The notes: a model not told the origin generated them from the sequence alone. 64,000 nucleotides of DNA from Methylophilaceae bacterium LSUCC0665 (GCA_024919215.1 CP103437.1:806001-870000); one strand, 5' to 3'. Positions 10,301 through 22,173 are shown, numbered from the stretch's first letter. Numbers and translations are program-made.

Positions 10301-10746
10301 AAAACCTTTTGAACATTAATGTATCCATTCTCTATCAAGACTGTTTTTAAAGCCTCTAGATCAACTTGTTGCCCTTTGTTATAAAAAAAACTATTCTGGA
10401 TGATGTACTGCTTTGGTGGTAGGTAATTTAATGCAGATGTTGCTGGAATAATTAAAATATCAAAAGCTTTCTGGGTGATTAAAAATAGAGACTTTAAACG
10501 ATCCGAGATTAAGTCAGGATGGGGTGAAACGCTATCGTAAGGCAATGTTTCCCAATCAGGGATCATAGAGACCTCAAGATCTTTATTAAACCAGTTCATC
10601 TCCTGCTGAAGCCGCGCAGCAACATAACTGTCTTTAGTAAAAATAACTAATGGAATATTCTTAGTTCTTAATTCAGAACAATAGAATTTTATTATCTGAT
10701 AAGCATAAGATGTGTAATTCAGTATATTTTTTGTATTTGTATTCAT
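7384..10746 (-). CDS. mfd: Transcription-repair coupling factor Mfd
   Basis: Mfd is a DNA translocase that removes RNA polymerase stalled at lesions and recruits UvrA. The 1120-aa chain has the UvrB-homology N-terminal half, the RNA polymerase interaction domain around VGDPVVHENHGVGRYQG, the RecG-like ATPase with GDVGFGKTEVAMRAA (Walker A), VDEEHRFGVRQKE (DEEH box), TATPIPRTL and QLRGRVGRS (motif VI), and the C-terminal TRCF domain. Length is normal or slightly short. It is transcribed alone, convergent with the AddA-like gene and divergent from rpiA, with 44 bases between starts. Confidence 0.97.
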   Translation of the reverse strand: MNTNTKNILNYTSYAYQIIKFYCSELRTKNIPLVIFTKDSYVAARLQQEMNWFNKDLEVSMIPDWETLPYDSVSPHPDLISDRLKSLFLITQKAFDILIIPATSALNYLPPKQYIIQNSFFYNKGQQVDLEALKTVLIENGYINVQKVFHPGEFAVRGGLIDLFPMGSTIPYRIDFFDTEIESIKTFDVETQKSIYPTNKIEILPARECPLTELSIETFRKNYRERFTGDPSKSPIYTNVSNKIPFAGMEWYLPIFFQETNTIFDYLPDGTLIDVPFKLSSSIEHYWLDAQTRFKMYAYDIERPILNPEEIMMDSIKFHQDLKRFKNLNFEVKDNPLPKITIDYKDGYKNIADYINQCPKKIIISAESLGRRETIHKMLTACDLNLKRSESINLLDPVIEHQLIQSPLKEGFSNDTFEVFTEYDLFPDFIHQEKSKYKSKDYNAEVVIKDLSEISVGDPVVHENHGVGRYQGLVQLDMLGSINEFLLLTYEKDDKLYVPVTQLNSISRYTGGPIESAPLHKLGSGQWEKEKRKALKQVYDTAAELLNLYALREKKKGLVSKIDLFEYQKFANEFPFEETPDQMQAIESVIKDMESARPMDRLICGDVGFGKTEVAMRAAFISIMNNRQVIILVPTTLLASQHYNNFVDRFSSFPVEIEEISRFKSNKQQNDVLEKLANGKVDIVIGTHRLLQKDIKIDNIGLIIVDEEHRFGVRQKEMLKKFKTNTDFLALTATPIPRTLSMSLEGLRDFSIISTPPQKRLSIKTMVKNFSEGIIKEALTREFNRGGQAYFLHNDVSSIYAINEKLTKIMPDAKVAIAHGQMKEKELEQVMKDFHQQRFNLLLCTTIIETGIDIPTSNTIIINNADRFGLSQLHQLRGRVGRSHHQAFAYLLIDENRSLTSKAKKRLEAIQYLEDLGSGYFLAMHDLEIRGAGEILGDQQSGEIHEIGFSMYLKMLNRAVAHLKNNETLDINADYNENNEINIHAPAILTNQYCGDPNERLVIYKRLSSCESLDDLQMIQEELIDRFGVAPEQTENLFIIHHIRIITKDIDVTKIDAGKKTISLNFREKNNIDPLKIIDLVQSNKHIKLDGPNRITLAGDFERPLDKLNKIKSLVVDLKD

Positions 10747-10790
10747 TTGGCTTTAAAATTAAGCAGTCATTATAAACACATTCAATCCAC

Positions 10791-11462
10791 ATGGAAGATA
10801 AAGAAATTATTGCTATAAAAGCACTCGATTATGTAACGGATAATTCTGTGATCGGATTAGGTACAGGGTCAACTGCTAATTTTTTTATTAAACACCTCGC
10901 TAAAAAAATTAAGAATGAACAATTAAATATAAAGGTTGTGGCAAGCTCCACCGTATCTGAAATAGAAGCTGTAAGAAATAAATTAAATTTGATTGGTATC
11001 GATACACTCGAAACTCTTGATCTGTATGTGGATGGAGCAGACGAAATTACGAATAATTTAAATGTATTAAAAGGACGTGGCTACGATTTAGTAAAAGAGA
11101 AGATTCTCGCCCAAAGTGCTGATAAATTTATCATTATTGCCGACCAATCAAAAAGAGTTGCTGGTATTGGCGAAAATTATCCAATTCCTATTGAGGTCTT
11201 AAAAAGCACTTGGAGATTAAGTAAAAAAATTCTGGATAAATATGGTCAGGGAAGCTTAAGAAAGAATTCAGCCGGAGATGCATATGCCATCTCATCTGCT
11301 GGGAATTATATTTTCGATTACTCTTTTGATGCAATACCCTTAAGAGAACTTCATGAAAAAATATTAACCACGCCAGGGGTTATTGAAACTGGCATTTTTT
11401 ACGAAATTACTGACTGCGCCCTTATTGTTGATAATGGGCAAATTGAAGTGCTCTCTAAATAG
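10791..11462 (+). CDS. rpiA: Ribose-5-phosphate isomerase A
   Basis: RpiA interconverts ribose-5-phosphate and ribulose-5-phosphate. In a ribulose-monophosphate methylotroph it links nucleotide synthesis to the formaldehyde acceptor pool. The 223-aa protein shows the family signatures: [14 protein letters not shown] near residue 22 (phosphate-binding loop), [11 protein letters not shown] around residue 80 (catalytic Asp), [15 protein letters not shown] and the KRV segment after IIIADQSK. Length matches E. coli RpiA (219 aa). The gene ends inside the convergent serS with an 8-base overlap. Confidence 0.96.
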   Translation: MEDKEIIAIKALDYVTDNSVIGLGTGSTANFFIKHLAKKIKNEQLNIKVVASSTVSEIEAVRNKLNLIGIDTLETLDLYVDGADEITNNLNVLKGRGYDLVKEKILAQSADKFIIIADQSKRVAGIGENYPIPIEVLKSTWRLSKKILDKYGQGSLRKNSAGDAYAISSAGNYIFDYSFDAIPLRELHEKILTTPGVIETGIFYEITDCALIVDNGQIEVLSK

Positions 11463-12732
11463 AAATCGTTGTTTTGTTTTTCATGTAAGGTTGTAATACG
11501 GGTGGTATTTTGATAGAGCCGTCTGCTGTTTGATTATTTTCCATTATGGCGACAAGCGTTCGACCTACAGCAAGGCCTGAACCGTTCAATGTGTGGACCA
11601 GTGTATTCTTACCCTCATCATTTTTAAAGCGAGCTTTTAGCCGTCTTGCCTGAAAGTCTTCACAATTAGAGATTGAAGAAATTTCTCGATACTGTTGTTG
11701 TGATGGAAGCCAAACTTCAATATCGTAAGTTTTAGCTGCGCCAAAACCCATGTCACCAGATGATAGCGTCATCACTCGATATGGTAAATCAAGGGCTTTT
11801 AAAATATTTTCTGCATGAGAAAGCATCTCTTCTAATGCCTCATAGCTTAATTCTGGCTTGGTTATTTGAACCATCTCGACTTTATCAAACTGATGTTGAC
11901 GAATCATCCCTCTGGTATCTTTTCCATATGAGCCTGCCTCGGATCTGAAGCATGGGGTATGGGCAGTCATCTTAATAGGTAAGTGTTTTACATCAATAAT
12001 TTCATCACGAACAGTATTTGTTAGCGAAACTTCTGAGGTTGGAATTAGATATAAAGATTCATCTTCATTCTTCTGAGTGACAAACAAATCATCCCCAAAC
12101 TTTGGTAACTGCCCCGTTCCCAATAAAGAATCTCCATTCACCAAGTATGGGGTGTAGCATTCTGTGTATCCATGATTTTCGGTATGAGTATCCATCATGA
12201 ATTGACCAATCGCACGATGCAGTCTAGCAATATCATTTTTCATAAAAACAAACCGCGAGCCTGAAACTTTAGCAGCTGTATCAAAATCTAGTCCAAGAGG
12301 TGCGCCTAAGTCAACATGATCTTTAACCTCAAAATCAAATTTAGGAAGTGTGCCAACCTCTTTTATCAATTCGTTATTTGTTTCATCAGAGCCTATTGGA
12401 ACTGATTCATGTGGCACATTAGGAATGAGGAGTAAAAAGTTATTTATTTTTTCCTGGATTAATATAAGTTGTGATTCAAATTCTTTTGATTGTGTTGATA
12501 TGTTTGTGACCTTCTCAAGGACGGCGCTAGCATCTTTGCCTTGCGACTTTAATATACCTACCTGTTTTGAAAGATCATTTCTTTCTTGTTGGAGTTCTTG
12601 TGTTTTTATTTGAATATATTTTCTCTCTTCTTCGAGCGAATTGAAAAAATTAACATCTAGGTCAAACCCTCTATGTTTTAAGATTTTCTTTAGTGCCTCT
12701 ATGTCGTTTCTTAATAAGTTAATATCAATCAT
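11455..12732 (-). CDS. serS: Seryl-tRNA synthetase
   Basis: A class II aminoacyl-tRNA synthetase that charges tRNA-Ser and tRNA-Sec. The 425-aa chain has the N-terminal antiparallel coiled-coil arm (about residues 28-100, rich in Lys/Glu/Gln), then the catalytic core. Motif 2 is [22 protein letters not shown] and motif 3 contains the [17 protein letters not shown] segment; [12 protein letters not shown] is the serine/ATP site signature. Its start overlaps the end of rarA by 8 bases, so the pair is probably co-transcribed. Confidence 0.97.
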   Translation of the reverse strand: MIDINLLRNDIEALKKILKHRGFDLDVNFFNSLEEERKYIQIKTQELQQERNDLSKQVGILKSQGKDASAVLEKVTNISTQSKEFESQLILIQEKINNFLLLIPNVPHESVPIGSDETNNELIKEVGTLPKFDFEVKDHVDLGAPLGLDFDTAAKVSGSRFVFMKNDIARLHRAIGQFMMDTHTENHGYTECYTPYLVNGDSLLGTGQLPKFGDDLFVTQKNEDESLYLIPTSEVSLTNTVRDEIIDVKHLPIKMTAHTPCFRSEAGSYGKDTRGMIRQHQFDKVEMVQITKPELSYEALEEMLSHAENILKALDLPYRVMTLSSGDMGFGAAKTYDIEVWLPSQQQYREISSISNCEDFQARRLKARFKNDEGKNTLVHTLNGSGLAVGRTLVAIMENNQTADGSIKIPPVLQPYMKNKTTISI

Positions 12733-14014
12733 TATTTTTATTTTTTTTATCTAAATCATTTAGAAAATTTAACTTCTCATTAATTTTTATTTCTAACCCA
12801 CGGTTAGTCGGAGTGTAGAATTGTATCGGATCTAGTTCATCAGGGAAATATTTTTCTCCAGCTGCATATGCATGAGGTTCATTGTGAGCATAACGATACT
12901 CCTTGCCATAACCAATCTCTTGCATTAATTTTGTTGGCGCATTCCTAAGGTGAATTGGTACATCATAATTATTATGGCTACTGACGTATGCTTTAGACAA
13001 ATTATAGGCCTGATAGGCAGCATTGCTTTTTGGGGCAGCTGCTAAATATAAAACAGCATTGGTAAGGGCCAGCTCTCCTTCAGGTGAACCCAGTCTCTCA
13101 AATATTTGATACGCTTCAAGCGCAATAGTTTGAGCCCTAGGGTCTGCTAGGCCAATATCCTCTATAGCTATCCTTATTATCCTTCTGGCAAGATAAAGCG
13201 GATCAGCTCCACCGTCGAGCATTCTTTGTAGCCAATAAATTGAAGCGTCAGGATCTGATCCACGCACTGATTTATGCAGTGCTGAGATTTGATCATAAAA
13301 TTGTTCTCCGCCCTTATCGAAACGCCTATAGGAAGATGAAGCAATTTTTTTGATTAAATCAATATCAACGACTATTGGCTTGTCTTTAGAGTAATAATAA
13401 ACGACCTCAACGAGGTTCAGCAATCTTCTTCCATCCCCATTTGCGTACTCAATAATAAACTCAGTGGAAGATTCATCAAGCTTTATATTTTCTTGTATAG
13501 ATAAAGCTTTGTTTAATATTTTTTTTAATGCCTCATTCGATAATGAGTTAAGAATATATACCTGGCAACGACTTAATAACGCAGAGTTAACTTCAAATGA
13601 AGGGTTTTCTGTTGTTGCGCCAATGAATGTAAAGAGTCCATTTTCAACATGAGGCAAGAAAGCATCCTGTTGGCTTTTATTAAATCTATGGACCTCATCA
13701 ATAAAAAGCATTGTTTTTTTTTGATTCTGATCTTTATTAAAATTTGCCTTATCGACTGCCTCACGAATATCTTTGACGCCTGATAAAACCGCAGACAAAG
13801 AAATAAATTCATAGTTAACAGAATTAGCTATTGCAAATGCAATGGATGTCTTTCCCACTCCAGGAGGTCCCCATAAGATAATTGAAGGAAGTTTATTAGA
13901 CGTCACAGCATTTCGAATTGGGCAATCATCTCCTAAGAGGTGATCTTGACCAATAACGTCATCAATGGTTTTTGGTCTTAAGATTTCTGCTAAGGGTTGC
14001 GATAAGCTGTTCAT
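12725..14014 (-). CDS. rarA: Replication-associated recombination protein RarA (MgsA)
   Basis: RarA is an AAA+ ATPase of the clamp-loader superfamily that acts at stalled replication forks. The 429-aa protein has Walker [16 protein letters not shown] near residue 50, Walker [23 protein letters not shown] near residue 105, sensor 1 [20 protein letters not shown] and the C-terminal tetramerisation region with [20 protein letters not shown]. It sits in the order ftsK-lolA-rarA-serS, a conserved proteobacterial arrangement, with only 3 bases between lolA and rarA. Confidence 0.96.
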   Translation of the reverse strand: MNSLSQPLAEILRPKTIDDVIGQDHLLGDDCPIRNAVTSNKLPSIILWGPPGVGKTSIAFAIANSVNYEFISLSAVLSGVKDIREAVDKANFNKDQNQKKTMLFIDEVHRFNKSQQDAFLPHVENGLFTFIGATTENPSFEVNSALLSRCQVYILNSLSNEALKKILNKALSIQENIKLDESSTEFIIEYANGDGRRLLNLVEVVYYYSKDKPIVVDIDLIKKIASSSYRRFDKGGEQFYDQISALHKSVRGSDPDASIYWLQRMLDGGADPLYLARRIIRIAIEDIGLADPRAQTIALEAYQIFERLGSPEGELALTNAVLYLAAAPKSNAAYQAYNLSKAYVSSHNNYDVPIHLRNAPTKLMQEIGYGKEYRYAHNEPHAYAAGEKYFPDELDPIQFYTPTNRGLEIKINEKLNFLNDLDKKNKNND

Positions 14015-14017
14015 TCT

Positions 14018-14626
14018 TTAATTTTTGATCACCTCAACGTTGTCTGGAACATTGAAAAGGAATGATGCTTCATCGATATCAGTGCTATATGAAATATTAA
14101 CAAAATTTATGATGATCTTATTCTGGAGGCCATCAATGACTTTCATACTTTTAATCTTGTCTTTATTGAACGATATTTCTATAGATTGATAATCGATATC
14201 CTTTGATTTTGATTCACAACGATACCAAACCTCATCGTCAATTAAAATTTTTGTCACCTTAAAAGACTCCTCAAGATTGTTTAGAAAGAAAATATTAGCA
14301 GGGTTATTACTTTTAGATTGACTGAACCTAGACATAATCACTTGAGATAAGTCTGGGTCATAAATGTAGACTGTCTCTCCATCACCAATAATTTGATTTT
14401 GATGAGGCGCTTGGTAAATCCATTTAAAAAAATGAGGTTTTTTGAAAACAACATCACCACTCGCTTCTTCAATTAATTGAGATTTGTTGTCATATACCAA
14501 TTGGCTAAATTGCCCGGAAAAAGCACTAGTTCTATTAAGAAGAGTTGATAACTCATCAGCAGGCGAAGCCCATAATAAATTAATATTTAAATTAAAAAGT
14601 AGTATGAATGTAAGGGATTTAATCAC
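14018..14626 (-). CDS. lolA: Periplasmic lipoprotein carrier LolA
   Basis: LolA carries lipoproteins from the LolCDE complex across the periplasm to LolB. The 202-aa precursor starts with a Sec signal peptide (hydrophobic stretch about residues 5-19, cleavage probably after WASP/A), then [23 protein letters not shown] and [36 protein letters not shown], which is the classic LolA core. The start overlaps the ftsK stop by 4 bases. Family identity is clear despite moderate divergence in the C-terminal third. Confidence 0.93.
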   Translation of the reverse strand: MIKSLTFILLFNLNINLLWASPADELSTLLNRTSAFSGQFSQLVYDNKSQLIEEASGDVVFKKPHFFKWIYQAPHQNQIIGDGETVYIYDPDLSQVIMSRFSQSKSNNPANIFFLNNLEESFKVTKILIDDEVWYRCESKSKDIDYQSIEISFNKDKIKSMKVIDGLQNKIIINFVNISYSTDIDEASFLFNVPDNVEVIKN

Positions 14627-16926
14627 TCTTGATTTGACTGGATAACCTCTCGGTTTCCATTGCTTTGCATTGGAGAAACAAGTCCAGCTTTTTCCATGTC
14701 TTCAATTATTCTTGCCGCACGATTATAGCCGATACGTAAATTTCTTTGTACATAGGAGATTGATGGTTTTTTGGACTCAATAACCAATTGAACTGCCTGG
14801 TCGTAAAGCGGATCTTTTTCTCCATTTATATCGCCGGATGAGCCGGCAGTAAAATCCACGGAATCTTGTGAGTTAATTACCTCTTCCACATAGTTAGGCT
14901 TGCCCTGCTGTTTGAGAAAATTTACCACTTTATGAACTTCTTGATCTGAAACAAATGCTCCATGAACTCTTGAGGGGTATCCTGATCCAGCCGGAAGATA
15001 GAGCATATCTCCCTGCCCTAAAAGATTTTCTGCTCCCATTTGATCCAAAATCGTTCTCGAATCTACACGGCTCGATACTTGAAATGCTACTCTAACAGGA
15101 ACGTTGGCTTTAATTAATCCGGTAATTACATCAACCGATGGTCTTTGGGTAGCTAGCACCAAGTGGATACCAGCAGCCCTCGCTTTTTGTGCAATCCTTG
15201 CAATAAATTCTTCCGCCTTTTTACCAACCACCATCATAAGATCTGCAAGCTCGTCGATCACAATCACTATTAGTGGCATAGATTCAAGGATCTCAGGATT
15301 TTCAGGATCAGTGGAAAACGGGTTGGTTAGTGGAGACCCAGTATCTGAAGCTTGTTTTAACTTTTCATTAAATCCTGAAATATTTCGCACGCCAAATTCT
15401 GCCATTAATCTATATCGTCGATCCATTTCTTTGACCGACCAATTCAGCGCATGACCAGCTTCTCTCATATCTGTCACTACTGGAGTGAGGAGATGAGGTA
15501 TATCCTGATATACAGACAGCTCAAGCATTTTTGGATCAATCATGATTAACTTCACTTCATTTGCTTTAGCTTTGTATAAAAAGCTCAGTATCAAAGCATT
15601 AATAGCGACAGACTTACCAGATCCTGTTGTACCGGCTATTAAAACGTGAGGCATTTTTCCAAGGTCTGCAACCACAGGTTTTCCTGATATGTCCTTACCA
15701 AGCGCTATGGTAGTGAGAGAGGCAGTGTCAGCAAACACTTTAGAGCTCATAATTTCTGAAAGATAAACAATTTGTCTTTTATTGTTTGGGATCTCAAGAC
15801 CCATGTATGTTTTTCCAGGAATGGTTTCAACAACCCGAACACTAGTTACAGATAATGACCTAGCCAAGTCTTTGGAAAGATTGGTTACCTGACTGCCTTT
15901 GACTCCTGCAGAAGGTTCAATTTCATAACGAGTAATCACAGGACCTGGTTGCGCTGAAATAACTTTTGCCTCGATTCCAAAATCCAATAGTTTCTTTTCA
16001 ATTAAACGTGAAATAAATTCTATTGTTTCTGGTGATTGCTGATCGACTTCCTTGGGTGGTTGATCAAGTAAATGCAAAGGAGGTAAGTCTCCATTTGAGC
16101 TAAACTCTTGAAACAAAGTGGTTTGTTTTTCTTTTTTAACCCTAGTGCTTTCTTTTATTTCATTCTTTGGGATTAATATTTCAACAGGTTTGCGATCTTC
16201 AAGTTTTTTTCTTTCATTTTCAACGTACTCAATTCTTTGTTGCTCGAATTTTTTTCCAGCCCTTCTATCAAAAAAATCATTCATCTTAATGATAACTTTA
16301 TTAATCAGCTGTAAACATATTTCACCAATTTTTTCACTTATAGTTAGCCATGACCAACCAGTAAAAAGACTTAGTCCAGACGCTAGACTGATCACTAAAA
16401 GTAAAAGTGATCCTATGTAACCTAAAATTCCTCTTAGCAAAGAATCTATTGATGAACCTGCCAAGCCACCTTGTATAGAAGCATAGGATGCTTGAAGGCT
16501 GATCACATGCCCAGCCTCTAACGCTGAAGATGATAAGAGAAAGACAGCAAAACCAAGATAGTTGATCCACAATACTCTTCTAGAATTTTCTGTATCTTCA
16601 ATCCTCTTGTAAATTAAATTTATAGAATAAAAAAGAAGAAATACAAACCACCACGATGATAAACCAAAGAGGAAAATTAATATGTCAGATAAATAGGCAC
16701 CAAATGCGCCGCCAAGATTAAAAATTTTATCTTGAGACTGAGTTGTATGTGACCATGATGGGTCTAGTGGATTATAAGTGGCCAACGTAATAGTTAAATA
16801 TATACCACTAAACAAAAGGAGTAAAAAACCAATCTCTCTTAATACACGATCAATTGTTTTTTTTTCGAGCAAGGCTTGATTCAGTAAGTCGTTGGGCTTT
16901 TTTTTATTTTTTTTATTAAAAATCAA
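14623..16926 (-). CDS. ftsK: DNA translocase FtsK
   Basis: FtsK couples chromosome segregation and dimer resolution to cell division. The 767-aa protein has four or five N-terminal membrane helices (about residues 30-195), a short linker, and the motor with Walker [16 protein letters not shown] and Walker [15 protein letters not shown]. The C-terminal gamma winged helix ([34 protein letters not shown]) reads KOPS sequences and activates XerD. At 767 aa it lacks the long Pro/Gln-rich linker of E. coli FtsK (1329 aa), as is common in other lineages. It heads the ftsK-lolA-rarA-serS run. Confidence 0.96.
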   Translation of the reverse strand: MIFNKKNKKKPNDLLNQALLEKKTIDRVLREIGFLLLLFSGIYLTITLATYNPLDPSWSHTTQSQDKIFNLGGAFGAYLSDILIFLFGLSSWWFVFLLFYSINLIYKRIEDTENSRRVLWINYLGFAVFLLSSSALEAGHVISLQASYASIQGGLAGSSIDSLLRGILGYIGSLLLLVISLASGLSLFTGWSWLTISEKIGEICLQLINKVIIKMNDFFDRRAGKKFEQQRIEYVENERKKLEDRKPVEILIPKNEIKESTRVKKEKQTTLFQEFSSNGDLPPLHLLDQPPKEVDQQSPETIEFISRLIEKKLLDFGIEAKVISAQPGPVITRYEIEPSAGVKGSQVTNLSKDLARSLSVTSVRVVETIPGKTYMGLEIPNNKRQIVYLSEIMSSKVFADTASLTTIALGKDISGKPVVADLGKMPHVLIAGTTGSGKSVAINALILSFLYKAKANEVKLIMIDPKMLELSVYQDIPHLLTPVVTDMREAGHALNWSVKEMDRRYRLMAEFGVRNISGFNEKLKQASDTGSPLTNPFSTDPENPEILESMPLIVIVIDELADLMMVVGKKAEEFIARIAQKARAAGIHLVLATQRPSVDVITGLIKANVPVRVAFQVSSRVDSRTILDQMGAENLLGQGDMLYLPAGSGYPSRVHGAFVSDQEVHKVVNFLKQQGKPNYVEEVINSQDSVDFTAGSSGDINGEKDPLYDQAVQLVIESKKPSISYVQRNLRIGYNRAARIIEDMEKAGLVSPMQSNGNREVIQSNQE

Positions 16927-16968
16927 TTTAATTATTCTGGGATTTGTTTAAAAAATTATATCAGTTAG

Positions 16969-18500
<1,532 letters not shown>

Positions 18501-18520
<20 letters not shown>

Positions 18521-18995
18521 TTTTAATAAGGCAAACAACTTCTGCTGCAATACCCTCTCCCCTTCCAATTGCACCCAATTTTTCCATTGTCTTTGCTTTA
18601 ATATTTATGTCACCCACAGAGCACATCAAATCAGTTGAAATATTTACTTTCATTTGATTAGAAAACTTCAGAATCTTTGGAGCTTCACATATGATCGTTG
18701 CATCGATGTTTGATACTGCATATTTCATTTTCACCATCTTCTGATAAACCTCTTGCAACAAGATTCTAGAGTTAATATCTTTAAATTTCTGATCATTATC
18801 AGGAAATAGTTGCCCAATATCTCCCAAACCCATAGCTCCGATTAGAGCATCGCATATAGCATGCAAAAGGACATCTGCATCTGAATGACCCTTTAAACCC
18901 TTATTAAACGGAATATGAACCCCACCAATAATACAAGGGCGCCCCTCAACCAGAGGGTGAATATCAAAACCATGTCCAATTTTTAATTTACTCAT
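18501..18995 (-). CDS. ispF: 2-C-methyl-D-erythritol 2,4-cyclodiphosphate synthase
   Basis: IspF forms the cyclodiphosphate in the non-mevalonate (MEP) isoprenoid pathway. The 164-aa protein has the metal-binding GHGFDIHPL (Asp/His at residues 10 and 12), IIGGVHIPFNKGLKGHSDADVLLHAICDALIGA and the C-terminal KAKTMEKLGAIGRGEGIAAEVVCL segment. Length is normal. It follows ispD by 6 bases, so the two successive-class MEP enzymes are co-transcribed, as is usual. Confidence 0.97.
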
Positions 18996-19001
18996 AATAT
19001 T

Positions 19002-19655
19002 TTACAAATCTTCTGGAAAGGTAATTTTTTTATTATCAATAGGACCCTTAATCACAACCGGCTTAAATCCTGCATATTCTACAGCTTGGGATTCATCAGT
19101 TGGATTTCCTGGAAAACTCTCTAATGCTTTCAGTAGGATATTGTATGGAAACATTTGTGGGGTATGCGCTAGCCATATTTTATTTCGATCAACTGTAGAG
19201 GTAATTTGCATGGACTCATTTACTTCCTTAACGGTATCCACACATGGAATAGCCATAATTGATCCATGGTCTGTTTTTAATGTTTCATCTATATAATGAG
19301 ACAATTGCGAGCTTGTTAAATAGGGTCTTACAGCATCATGCACTATAACCCAGTCCCCTTCTCCTACCTCATGAGCAATCATCTTTAGAGCATTTTTTAC
19401 TGTATCTGATCGACTGTCCCCGCCGCATAAAATAAACTCAGACTTGGAGCAGAAATTTTTTTTTAACGGAAGCAGTAAATCTAAAATAACTCGATTGACG
19501 GCAATATAAATTTTATAAATGACTTCAATATCAAAAATACGGTGAGTTTTTTCAAGAATCACTTCATCATCGATATGACATAGCTGTTTTGGAATCGTCG
19601 AGCCAAAACGTTGACCTAGGCCTGATGCAGGAATTATGGTGAAGATCTTTCTCAT
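19002..19655 (-). CDS. ispD: 2-C-methyl-D-erythritol 4-phosphate cytidylyltransferase
   Basis: IspD transfers CMP from CTP to MEP in isoprenoid synthesis. The nucleotide-binding signature IIPASGLGQRFGSTIPKQL lies at the N-terminus, and VIVHDAVRPYLT and AIPCVDTVKEV mark the active site. I chose the ATG at 19655 (217 aa); the open frame extends two codons further as TTG-GTG, but the ATG gives the usual MRKIFTIIPASG start. It precedes ispF by 6 bases and follows amtB by 20. Confidence 0.95.
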   Translation of the reverse strand: MRKIFTIIPASGLGQRFGSTIPKQLCHIDDEVILEKTHRIFDIEVIYKIYIAVNRVILDLLLPLKKNFCSKSEFILCGGDSRSDTVKNALKMIAHEVGEGDWVIVHDAVRPYLTSSQLSHYIDETLKTDHGSIMAIPCVDTVKEVNESMQITSTVDRNKIWLAHTPQMFPYNILLKALESFPGNPTDESQAVEYAGFKPVVIKGPIDNKKITFPEDL

Positions 19656-19675
19656 CACCAAATTCTAGCATGAGA

Positions 19676-20872
19676 TTAGCGATCAATATCTGGGGAAGCG
19701 GTGATTTTATGGATAGATATATCAGCTCCGTTAAACTCAGACTCCTGATCAAGTCTTAAATTGCTAATCGAGTTAATCACTTTATAAACAATATATCCAA
19801 AAACAAAAGCAAAACTAACGCCGATTAGAGAACCCACTAATTGCGCCATAAATGAAACACCACCGAGCCCACCTAACATCTCAAGTCCAAAAATCCCAGC
19901 GGCTACACCACCCCATAAGCCACACAATCCATGCAGAGGCCAAACGCCGAGCACGTCATCAATCTTCCACTTATTTTGTGTCATGTTGAAAGTCACAACA
20001 AACAACGCACCTGCAACACCTCCTGTTATCAAGGCACCAATAGGGTGAAATAAATCAGAACCTGCACAGACAGCAACAAGCCCAGCTAAAGGACCGTTAT
20101 ACAAAAACCCGGGGTCATTTTTTCCAACAAACAACGCTGCCAAAGTACCTCCTACCATAGCCATCAAGGAATTAACAGCAACAAGTCCTGATACACCCGA
20201 CAACTCTTGCGCGGACATCACGTTAAATCCAAACCAACCAACTGTAAGTATCCATGAACCAAGCGCTAGAAAAGGTATACTTGATGGAGGAAAGGCAACC
20301 AAAGAGCCATCCTTTTTATACCTTCCGTATCTAGAACCAAGAATTAAAACTGCAGCTAGTGCTAACCAACCCCCAAAGCCATGAACAACGATAGAGCCGG
20401 CAAAGTCATGAAACTCATAACCAAAAATTGCTTCAAACATAGATTGAATAGAAAAATTGCCATTCCACACGATCCCCTCAAATGTTGGGTAAATAAAACC
20501 AACGATAACGAAAGAAGCGATTAATTGTGGTTTAAAACATGCCCTCTCAGCAATACCACCAGAAACAATAGCAGGTATAGCAGCAGCAAAAGTAAGCAAA
20601 AAGAAAAATTTAACTAATTCATAGGCACTTTTTTCTGAGATAGCTGCAGCGGAGTCAAAAAAATTCAACCCATACGCTAAAGAGTACCCAATAAAAAAAT
20701 AGGCAATAGTTGACATTGCAAAGTCAGCAATAATTTTAGCGAGAGCATTCACCTGATTTTTTTCCCTTACAGTGCCTACTTCTAAAAAAGCAAATCCTGC
20801 ATGCATTGCCAAAACCATTATTGCACCTAACAGCACAAACAAAACATTACTTTGATCAACTAGATTTTCCAT
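19676..20872 (-). CDS. amtB: Ammonium transporter (Amt/MEP/Rh family)
   Basis: An inner-membrane trimeric ammonium channel. The 398-aa chain is almost entirely hydrophobic with about 11 helices. The family signatures are present: HDFAGSIVVHGFGGWLALAA (conserved Asp and first pore His) and VWPLHGLCGLWGGVAAGIFG (second pore His). No obvious cleavable signal peptide; the N-terminus runs straight into MVLAMHAGFAFLEVG, as in many Amt proteins. The cytosolic tail after about residue 370 is short. No glnK gene adjoins it, unlike the usual glnK-amtB pair, so PII control would have to come from elsewhere. Two TGCACCA repeats lie upstream. Confidence 0.95.
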   Translation of the reverse strand: MENLVDQSNVLFVLLGAIMVLAMHAGFAFLEVGTVREKNQVNALAKIIADFAMSTIAYFFIGYSLAYGLNFFDSAAAISEKSAYELVKFFFLLTFAAAIPAIVSGGIAERACFKPQLIASFVIVGFIYPTFEGIVWNGNFSIQSMFEAIFGYEFHDFAGSIVVHGFGGWLALAAVLILGSRYGRYKKDGSLVAFPPSSIPFLALGSWILTVGWFGFNVMSAQELSGVSGLVAVNSLMAMVGGTLAALFVGKNDPGFLYNGPLAGLVAVCAGSDLFHPIGALITGGVAGALFVVTFNMTQNKWKIDDVLGVWPLHGLCGLWGGVAAGIFGLEMLGGLGGVSFMAQLVGSLIGVSFAFVFGYIVYKVINSISNLRLDQESEFNGADISIHKITASPDIDR

Positions 20873-20956
20873 TACTGATACCTGTAAAAATTAATAAAAG
20901 ATAAACATTACCTTTTGATAAGATAAAATAAAAACTAAACAATCCTAATATCCATA

Positions 20957-21008
20957 TGGTGCACAATATTAAAACATTTAAATTACATTTTTGTAATATT
21001 TTGGTGCA
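20957..21008 (-). promoter_or_regulatory. Two direct TGCACCA repeats upstream of amtB
   Basis: On the minus strand the amtB upstream region carries two identical TGCACCA heptamers at 20957-20963 and 21002-21008, 45 bases apart. TGCACCA is the left half of the known NtrC operator (TGCACCA-N3-5-TGGTGCA). Neither copy has a good right half and I see no clear sigma-54 -24/-12 element, so NtrC control is a guess. The upstream copy also lies 3 bases before the TTG start of the DUF3301 gene. Confidence 0.3.
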
Positions 21009-21011
21009 ATT

Positions 21012-21317
21012 TTGAATACATTATTTTTCATTTTATTAATTTCAGGTCTAATATTTTTTATTGACAGTTTAGCAAAGCAAGAAAAAGCAAAAAAATATGC
21101 AAAAAAACTAGTGTCCGACTTTAATCTTCAGTTCTTGGATGATTCAATATACTGTGGAAAGATATCGATCGTACAAGGCAGTAAATACCCTTTTAATATT
21201 CAACGAAAATATTACTTTTATGCCTCACCATTTAACGACAGAAAACTTGCCTGTAATTTAGTCATGATCGGTTCAGATATGACCGATTGGTATATCGAGC
21301 CTTACAGTGAGAGATAA
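21012..21317 (+). CDS. DUF3301 family membrane-anchored protein
   Basis: A 101-aa protein of unknown function resembling the proteobacterial DUF3301 family. Residues 2-18 form one hydrophobic helix; the remainder is a basic cytosolic or periplasmic domain with LQFLDDSIYCGK and the RKYYFYAS segment typical of the family. The only plausible start is TTG at 21012 (an in-frame ATT precedes it, and an in-frame stop lies at 20994-20996); no Shine-Dalgarno is visible. It overlaps gluQ by 11 bases, suggesting translational coupling. Confidence 0.7.
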   Translation: MNTLFFILLISGLIFFIDSLAKQEKAKKYAKKLVSDFNLQFLDDSIYCGKISIVQGSKYPFNIQRKYYFYASPFNDRKLACNLVMIGSDMTDWYIEPYSER

Positions 21318-22173
21318 TCTCTACATTGGTCGATTTGCCCCTAGCCCCTCAGGCAAGCTTCACATTGGCTCTTTTTTGAGTGCGATTACCAGTTACATTG
21401 ATGCAAAACATAACAATGGGTTATGGAAACTAAGAATCGATGACATTGATTCTGAGCGGTCAAAAAAAATTTACTCAGAAAGCATAATAAAAATTTTAAA
21501 AGATTTTCTTTTAGACCCTGATGAGATCTATTATCAGAGTGATCATCTGAATGACTATATTAACTATCTAGATCGCATTCCAAAAGAAAAAACTTATTTT
21601 TGTGAATGTACACGGAAAATTATTAGCGCATTGCCTCAACACGACATCGGTGCAATTTATGATGGACGCTGTTTAAATAAAAATCTATACCAAGGAGCAT
21701 TGCGGATACAAATGAAAAAAATAAATTTTTCATTTAATGACCTAAACCTGGGCTTGATTGAATTGGATAAAACATTCGTAAGTGACTTTATAGTTAGAGG
21801 GAAAAATCAATTTGCCTATGTCTTTTGTTGTGTCATTGATGACTATTTGCAAGAAGTAAATACCGTTGTAAGAGGCTCAGACCTTGTCTTTCAAACATTT
21901 CAACAACGCTATCTTCAAGAGCTTTTTTCATTTCCATTATTATCTTACTTTCATCATCCTGTTTTGTATGACGAGGTAAGAAAAATTAGCAAAAGTGATC
22001 AGGATGAAGAGATCCATCCTGATAACCGAACTGAAATTTTAATGAAGATATTAAAAATACTGAACCAAAAAATCAACCCAAATATTAACAGCTATAAATC
22101 AATTCTAGAACATGCGATTGAAAGCTGGGATATTAAGGCCATTCCTAAATCCACCAAAATCAACCTTGATTAA
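21307..22173 (+). CDS. gluQ: Glutamyl-Q tRNA(Asp) synthetase
   Basis: GluQ-RS is a truncated glutamyl-tRNA synthetase paralogue that attaches glutamate to queuosine at position 34 of tRNA-Asp. The 288-aa protein has the catalytic core only: FAPSPSGKLHIGSF (HIGH-type), RIDDIDSERS, zinc ligands in YFCECTR with a later YDGRC, and KISKSDQ (KMSKS-type). The anticodon-binding domain of GltX is absent, which separates the two. The start is GTG inside the DUF3301 gene. The presence of GluQ implies that the cell makes or salvages queuosine. Confidence 0.93.
   Translation: MRDNLYIGRFAPSPSGKLHIGSFLSAITSYIDAKHNNGLWKLRIDDIDSERSKKIYSESIIKILKDFLLDPDEIYYQSDHLNDYINYLDRIPKEKTYFCECTRKIISALPQHDIGAIYDGRCLNKNLYQGALRIQMKKINFSFNDLNLGLIELDKTFVSDFIVRGKNQFAYVFCCVIDDYLQEVNTVVRGSDLVFQTFQQRYLQELFSFPLLSYFHHPVLYDEVRKISKSDQDEEIHPDNRTEILMKILKILNQKINPNINSYKSILEHAIESWDIKAIPKSTKINLD

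Noticed and set aside
15104-15454. 116-aa open frame antisense to ftsK
   Set aside because: Overlaps the conserved ATPase region of ftsK, which constrains the sequence; no independent coding evidence.
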